Shown here in pieces: positions 59,187 to 64,000 of a stretch of 64,000 nucleotides of DNA (position 1 is the stretch's first letter; the number at the start of each line of letters is the position of its first letter). The DNA is taken from NCBI GenBank assembly GCA_015698045.1, contig BLAL01000156.1:62001-126000 (forward strand). The letters run 5' to 3'. Source of the stretch: Rhizophagus clarus. Lineage: Eukaryota; Glomeromycota; Glomeromycetes; Glomerales; Glomeraceae. The notes below the pieces were generated by a model that searched no databases, was not told the origin of the DNA, and was given only the letters and a program-made list of their open reading frames with translations. Both the position numbers and the translations under genes were made by a program.

Positions 59187-60787
59187 TCACTGCCTAACCA
59201 GTGTCTTCAAGGTTTCCATAATTGTCGCTATGTCTGCCACTAGCTTCTTCTTGGAAATCTGGGACTTCTTTGGAGATTGTTTCTTAGTTGAGTCCAGAGT
59301 ATGTTCTGAGATCTGGGAAGAGTCGTCTTTAGTTTTCTTTGATTATGTGGTGTTCTTGCGATTACCAATAGGAATACGATTCAAACCTGTACCAACAGTT
59401 TTAGACTTGTGGGATGGGTTCTGTGATAAGTTAGTTTTAGAATTTTTACTTGTTTTGATCTCACGTGACTGTTTGTAAGATTTCTTGTCGTTAGAAGGAC
59501 CTAGGTGGCAGGACCATTTTAGCGAAGCGCCATTCCAAGTCATAGGCTGATCGATACATTCTTTCATGCTGTCTCAAGTTGATAGATAACCTCCTAAATC
59601 CATCTGGGAATTTAATTTCCTTGAACATGCATATATCACATTGAATTAGGAAGCTAATGTTCTCTTTAAGGGCCAGCGAAGTCGTGGTCATATCATCAGG
59701 TGGGTTCTTGATCGCAACTTGATATCACTCTCTTTCTTTCCATTTTTTGAGCGACCATGACGCTGAAAACTATCGCACTGGTAGTGCATTTAGTGGAGCC
59801 ATCCAACTCTTATTTATATCATATTCCATAAAGAGCTCCGTCATTTCAAACTTGCAACGTACAGTCTTGTATTTCTTTTGCCGCTTGACTTGAAGTGAAA
59901 TGACTCTTCCCCATGATGCTAAGTGTTTCAGGATGTCTAAGTTGCTCCATTTTGCAGGGATGTCATATATTAGGATATCTCGAATGGCCTTCGATATAGG
60001 AGAAGGTTGAAATCCTGTGATAATGTAGTTTGCTTCATCTTCACCGTATATATTTGATTGTTTGTCTATCCTCTCAAGAGATTTGCCTTTCTTATGTGTA
60101 CTAGACAGTGTCGGTGATGATTTCTCTAAAACGAGAGGGGGAGGGGGGAGGGGGGGTTGATGATAAAGAAGATTGGATTGGTTGGGTCATCTGATTAGCT
60201 TTATTTAGTTAGTTTTTGCCAGATTTCTTCTTTTTCCTTTTCTTCTTATCTTTTTTTGTGAAATTGTCCGTTTTAGGTTGATCATCCTTTATGATGAGCA
60301 ACGTGTTTGCTGATTGGTCCTCCTCTGTGAAAGAAATATCTATTTCCTCCTCAAGGGCTTGTGGTGTAACAACTAATTTGTATTTATTAGCTGCTGTATA
60401 ACTACTAGATGTGGTAAGTGACAGTTTCTCTTCGGCACTACTATTATTCGAATCTTCTTCTGATAAGTCGTTATTCATCTGTATATACATCCAGACAGTT
60501 TTTGAGACTTGGTGACTCAGGGCACGAAATATGTCAAACATTTCTAACGAATAGTCTGTTTGTTCAAACCTATGCTTCTCTTGTCGTAGTTCTTGTATAG
60601 ATGATCAGTCTAGGTCTTTGAGACTTTTAAGAATAAATTTTCTAAGTTTACTATCGGTAAACGTATTCTTTAATAATCTAGGAAAAATATTTATTATGTC
60701 TTCGTAAAAAAATTCATCAACAGCCAAAGTAATATACTCTTCAAAGACTTTCTTGTTCACTAAAAAGGTTTCTGAGTCTTTATCCAT
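59187..60787 (-). pseudogene. ORF1-like protein of retroelement 3
   Basis: Starts MDKDSETFLVNKKVFEEYI (60787) and ends VADIATIMETLKTLVRQ at a TGA (59187), parallel to the short helical C-terminus of copy 1. Between are a Ser/Glu-rich block (LSEEDSNNSSAEEKL), a lysine block (KKDKKKRKKKKSGKN), and a strongly basic Ser/Asn linker. The RRM-like region lies about 60050-59700 (PAKWSNLDILKHLASWGRV, RQKKYKTVRCKFE-like) but is broken by stops and frame changes. It is shorter and more decayed than copy 2. Confidence 0.6.
60134..60153 (+). other. G-rich run, possible G-quadruplex
   Basis: Five, six and seven G runs separated by single A residues, in a genome region otherwise nearly free of G tracts. 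It lies inside the dead ORF1 of retroelement 3 (C-rich on its sense strand). Enough G triplets for a four-stranded fold. Confidence 0.5.
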
Positions 60788-62227
60788 GTTGTTTCCTATG
60801 ACTACTCAGAAAATAAAAAATAAAAGTTGTATTTTTTATCACAGAAAAATTGGGCTGAGTGATCGTTGGGAAGAGTTGTTTTTGACAATGTAATAGTTTA
60901 TTAATTAATTTTATTTAAATAGTATATTTAGTAATTATTATATTAATATATATAAAATTATAAGATTAATACTAATATAATTATAAAATATAAAAAAAAT
61001 ATGTATATTTTATAATAAAATTATTATAATTTTTTAACAAGTGAATTTTTTAAAAAAAATTTCACAATGAATAATTAATTGTTAAAGATTAATAATAATT
61101 ATTATTTTATATATAAAAAAATGTTTTACTAAATAACTCTGCACCCAGTGATTACAGAAAGATAAAATATAGCTAGTCAGATTCATCTCATCCAATGGTA
61201 GTTGTTTCACAATTCTAGGTACGATGTAGCACAAGTTACATATGAAACATTACTGTACTGCATCATATATAATATAGTTTACTGTGTCTCATAGGCGTTT
61301 TGATATCTATCTCCTCATCCAGTGATCGTGGAAAACTGAATTATAGCTTATTAGAATTATCTCAATGAGACGATTCTAATGATAGTTGTATCATATTTTT
61401 TGGCTTGATAGATAAGGAGATAGAGTTTAAAACGTTTATGTGGCACAGTAAACTATATTATATATGATGCAGTACAGTAATGTTTCATATGTAGCTTGTG
61501 CTACATCATACCTAGAATTGTGAAACAACTACCGTTAGAATTGTCTCGATGAGACGAATCTGTCTAGCTATATTTTATCTTTCTGTAATCACTAGATGCG
61601 AATTTATTTAGTAAACCATTTTTTTATATATAAAATAATAATAATTATAATTAATTATTTCTGATCTACAAATCTGATCATTGTGAAATTTTTTTTAAAA
61701 AATTCGCTTGTTAAAAAATTATAATAATTTTATTATAAAATATATATATATTTTTTATATTTTATAATTATATTAGTATTAATCTTATAATTTTATATAT
61801 ATTAATACAATAATTATTAAATATACTATTTAAATAAAATTAATTAATAAACTATTAAAATAATATTTTTTTTAATAATTTGAAACATTTAATATTTATC
61901 TATTATTTAATTTATAATATAACATATAATTAATTTTTTGTAAAATGCTAAATTTATTAAAAAATATAAAAATCACAAAAGTAATGTATCCTATTTTTTG
62001 ATGAAATGTGATGTATATAAAAAATTAACCAATTGATTTACAAGCATATTCTGGTAATTTATATATTAAATAATCTACATTTTAAATTTTATTTTAATTA
62101 GCTTTAATTTTGATATCAATACATGTGATTAAAAATTAATTATTAAATGATGCGTTATTTTTGTGAGCCACTGTATATTATACAGTAAATAAATAGTAAA
62201 CTTCATTATATTAAGGTTTTTTTCATA

Positions 62228-62411
62228 CAGTCAAACTCCGATATAACGATATGTTGGGACTCATATGAAATTTCAGAAAAAATATTGTTATATCAAAATT
62301 ATACCGATATTTATATGCTCCTATATATGGTGGGAAAATGAAATCCTATCATTATATCAAATTTTTAATATATATTGGTATATCAGATATCGATATATCA
62401 AGATTAGACTG
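62228..62411. mobile_element. Pogo-like MITE
   Basis: 184 bp between TA dinucleotides. Ends CAGTCAAACTCCGATATAAC and, inward from the right, CAGTCTAATCTTGATATATC. CAGTC-type ends with TATAACG and TA duplication are typical of pogo/Tigger elements. A further matching end, CAGTCAACTCTCTCTACAG, reads inward from 62494, so the true element may extend to 62494. Confidence 0.65.
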
Positions 62412-62682
62412 TATTTAAAAATCAGTACCACATAGATGGTCTGTTATATCATATTATTCGCTATATTGAGGTTCACTGTAGAGAGAGTTGACTGTACATG
62501 ACTTACATACTTGTATCATGTTAAGAAAATTCTCCTTTTCATTTTCCATTTTGAAAACACTAAATGCTCTTATTAGGTATTCTTATAATTATGTATATGA
62601 AATAAGACATTCTTTTGAAGTTTTCATGCTATGTGTGTAAATTGCATATTGTACTTCTGCAGTTGTAGCAAAATTCAATATA

Positions 62683-62839
62683 TGGGGTTTTTGCAATAGA
62701 AAGGTATGAAACTCAAAAAAATTTTTAAATTTACTTTATATGCTAATTATGTTTTTTATACTAAAATAAGTGTAAATTTAATATTAATTAAATTTTTATT
62801 TTTTTTTGAGTTTCGTACCTTTCTATTGCAAAGGCCCCA
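62683..62839. mobile_element. 157-bp TA-flanked MITE
   Basis: TGGGGTTTTTGCAATAGAAAG and, inward from the right, TGGGGCCTTTGCAATAGAAA are inverted repeats of about 38 bp (continuing GGTAYGAAACTC). They are flanked by TA at 62681-62682 and 62840-62841, with an AT-only centre. Confidence 0.75.
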
Positions 62840-63444
62840 TATGCTTTAATGAGAATACATGTCTAAAGAGTTAATCATCTAGAAAAGAAAAGTAAAGTTA
62901 AAACATTAGTAAAAATCCCATTTACATAACAATATCTAAAGTAAAATTTTATATCAAAATACCCTTTTTGATAAAATATCTTATAATATTTAATATTCAA
63001 ATGCTTTTATTTCATGTTATGTTAAAAAGAAAAAAAATCAGATTTTCCTACCAAAATTATACCATCTGATGATCCAGTCATCTAGGAAAAAATAATAGAA
63101 ACATTAAAAATTTAATATAGTCAATTCTCTATATAATCATCCTTTCAATTCCACCAAAATCAGTGATTGTATAAAGGTATGATTATATAAAATTTATATG
63201 ATTTTGACTAAAATTAAATTCTAGCTGAAATTATAAATATTAAATTATGACTATAATTATGATGTCAGCTAGAATTATAAATTTCCTTAATAAAGGACCT
63301 TGTGTAATATTAAATAGTTATTAAATACACCAAAAATTTTATTATTGAAATTGTACGATTTGGTAATGCTAGTCAAAATTATGATATTTGACCAAAGTTA
63401 TTACTTGTAACTAAAATTCAGTGATTATAGAAAGGTTTAAAATA

Positions 63445-64000
63445 CAGTTCACCCTCGCTATAGTGAACCTCTCAGGCTGAAGATCGAGATTCACTATAGT
63501 GAGGGAATTCACTAATCACGAATAGCGAATAAAGATAAGATATTTGCTATATCAAAAGTCATAATCACGTGATGTCGATAATTATAACGACTTAAGCAAT
63601 AATTTATATTTTAAAAAAAACATATGCAATGAAATACCTAAATTTTCTTTGTATTTTTTGTAAACTTGCGCATAAATACTTTTTATATTTGTGACATTCA
63701 AAGATTATTGCTTTATTAAGTATGATAAACGCAATTATTGTAAATCTGTAATACAATCACTTATAAAGACTATCCTGATCGATCTGGTACTCAATAAAAC
63801 CTTCATATTCTTCTTCGTGATTATAAATGTCCCTTTCATTAAAATATGAAGTTTCAAAATTAATATTATCAACGTCTATAATATTATCTTTAACACCTTC
63901 TCTATTCATGTTACCAATACCGTCAATACTGTTGTTAGATTTAACAAACAGGTCCAAACTCATTTGCTTTTTTAAAAAAAAATTATTTCTATAAACCTCC
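63445..64000 (-). mobile_element. Probable pogo-like element end, running off the window
   Basis: CAGTTCACCCTCGCTATAGTG begins after TA at 63443-63444. An inner inverted copy (TTCACTATAGTGAGGGAA) lies at 63491-63508. Similar short repeats (GCGAATAAAG) follow. The minus-strand ORF at 63757-63963 would fit the end of an encoded transposase. The other end is outside the window. Confidence 0.4.
63757..63963 (-). CDS. Short acidic reading frame at window edge
   Basis: An open frame of 68 residues, rich in Asp, Glu and Asn (DRDIYNHEEEYEGF-like composition), ending at a TAA/TGA at 63757. The frame stays open upstream of the Met to the window edge, with a possible TTTATAG acceptor near 63987, so it may be the last exon of a larger gene. 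Not recognised. Confidence 0.35.
   Translation of the reverse strand: MSLDLFVKSNNSIDGIGNMNREGVKDNIIDVDNINFETSYFNERDIYNHEEEYEGFIEYQIDQDSLYK

Larger units (their letters stand above)
58911..60890 (-). mobile_element. ORF1-only non-LTR retroelement, copy 3
   Basis: Inserted in one arm of the palindrome, with a 16-bp duplication TAATAGTTTATTAATT (58895-58910 and 60891-60906). The opposite arm (about 61840-61870) holds the same site once, proving the boundaries. The poly(A) tail is the T run 58911-58922. The 3' end AATAAAGTATTGCACTATC and the 5' end match copy 1. About 1.98 kb, ORF1-like only. Confidence 0.92.
58570..62173. mobile_element. TA-flanked palindromic mariner-like element
   Basis: Ends CAGTGGTTCACAAAAATAATG (58570) and, inward from 62173, CAGTGGCTCACAAAAATAAC are inverted repeats, flanked by TA on both sides (58568-58569 and 62174-62175). 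Excluding the nested retroelement 3, the two halves are inverted copies almost to the centre (about 61366), about 0.8 kb per arm. The inner part repeats a block with CCAGTGATTACAGAAAG and TATAGCTAGTCAGA. No transposase. It is related to the MITE at 29736-30634. CAGT ends plus TA duplication fit Tc1/mariner. Confidence 0.85.

Overview
The window is nuclear DNA of a very AT-rich, transposon-laden eukaryote. It is most likely a fungus of the arbuscular mycorrhizal type (Glomeromycotina, Rhizophagus-like). This rests on small GT/AG introns in compact fungal-style genes, a fungal SAGA Ada1/Hfi1 homologue, a Crinkler-family effector-like gene, and many nested DNA transposons and LINEs in roughly three-quarters A+T sequence. 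The species call is inference; the eukaryotic nuclear origin is clear.

Layout. 1-7653 is an edge-truncated copy of a large CACTA-like DNA transposon (copy A). It carries a Myb/SANT-like gene relic, an ORF1-only retroelement (itself hit by a hAT-like element and a hairpin-array TIR element) and an array of exon-like repeats. 10140-17612 is a compact gene island with no recognised transposon insertion: deoxyhypusine synthase, a WTAP homologue, a DTW-domain protein (DTWD1-like), mitochondrial ribosomal protein uS19, an Ada1/Hfi1 homologue and a TMEM18 homologue. I could read every exon of these genes with canonical splice sites and continuous phase. 17.7-19.7 kb holds two decayed genes. 20502-22526 is a second ORF1-only retroelement with a 17-bp target duplication. 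24.6-25.2 kb is a purine tract, and 26.1-28.0 kb is a 16-copy tandem array in which each unit carries a 3' splice site, a 41-nt pseudo-exon and a 5' splice site. 29303-37903 is a complete 8.6-kb CACTA-like element (copy B), inverted relative to copy A, so the two copies form a giant inverted repeat around the gene island. 38-41 kb is AT-rich with faint gene relics.

42.8-44.3 kb encodes an apparently intact Crinkler N-terminal domain fused to a NYN ribonuclease-type domain. It is followed upstream on the minus strand by decayed genes (a Cys-rich protein with a Mutator-like MITE insertion, and a P-loop NTPase). 47.8-49.2 kb is a degenerate tandem repeat of about 330-360 bp. 49.9-51.1 kb is a dead piggyBac transposase. 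52.1-58.2 kb is a LINE with an uninterrupted 1914-residue endonuclease/reverse transcriptase/RNase H ORF. 58570-62173 is a TA-flanked palindromic element invaded by a third ORF1-only retroelement. The end of the window holds pogo-like MITE ends and a short edge ORF.

The host genes are housekeeping functions: translation factor maturation, RNA modification, mitochondrial translation and transcription. They are packed head-to-head or tail-to-tail with 112-147 bp between several neighbours. The most unusual material is the set of splice-signal-bearing minisatellites, the ORF1-only retroelement family, whose 3' ends resemble that of the autonomous LINE, and the Crinkler-NYN fusion.
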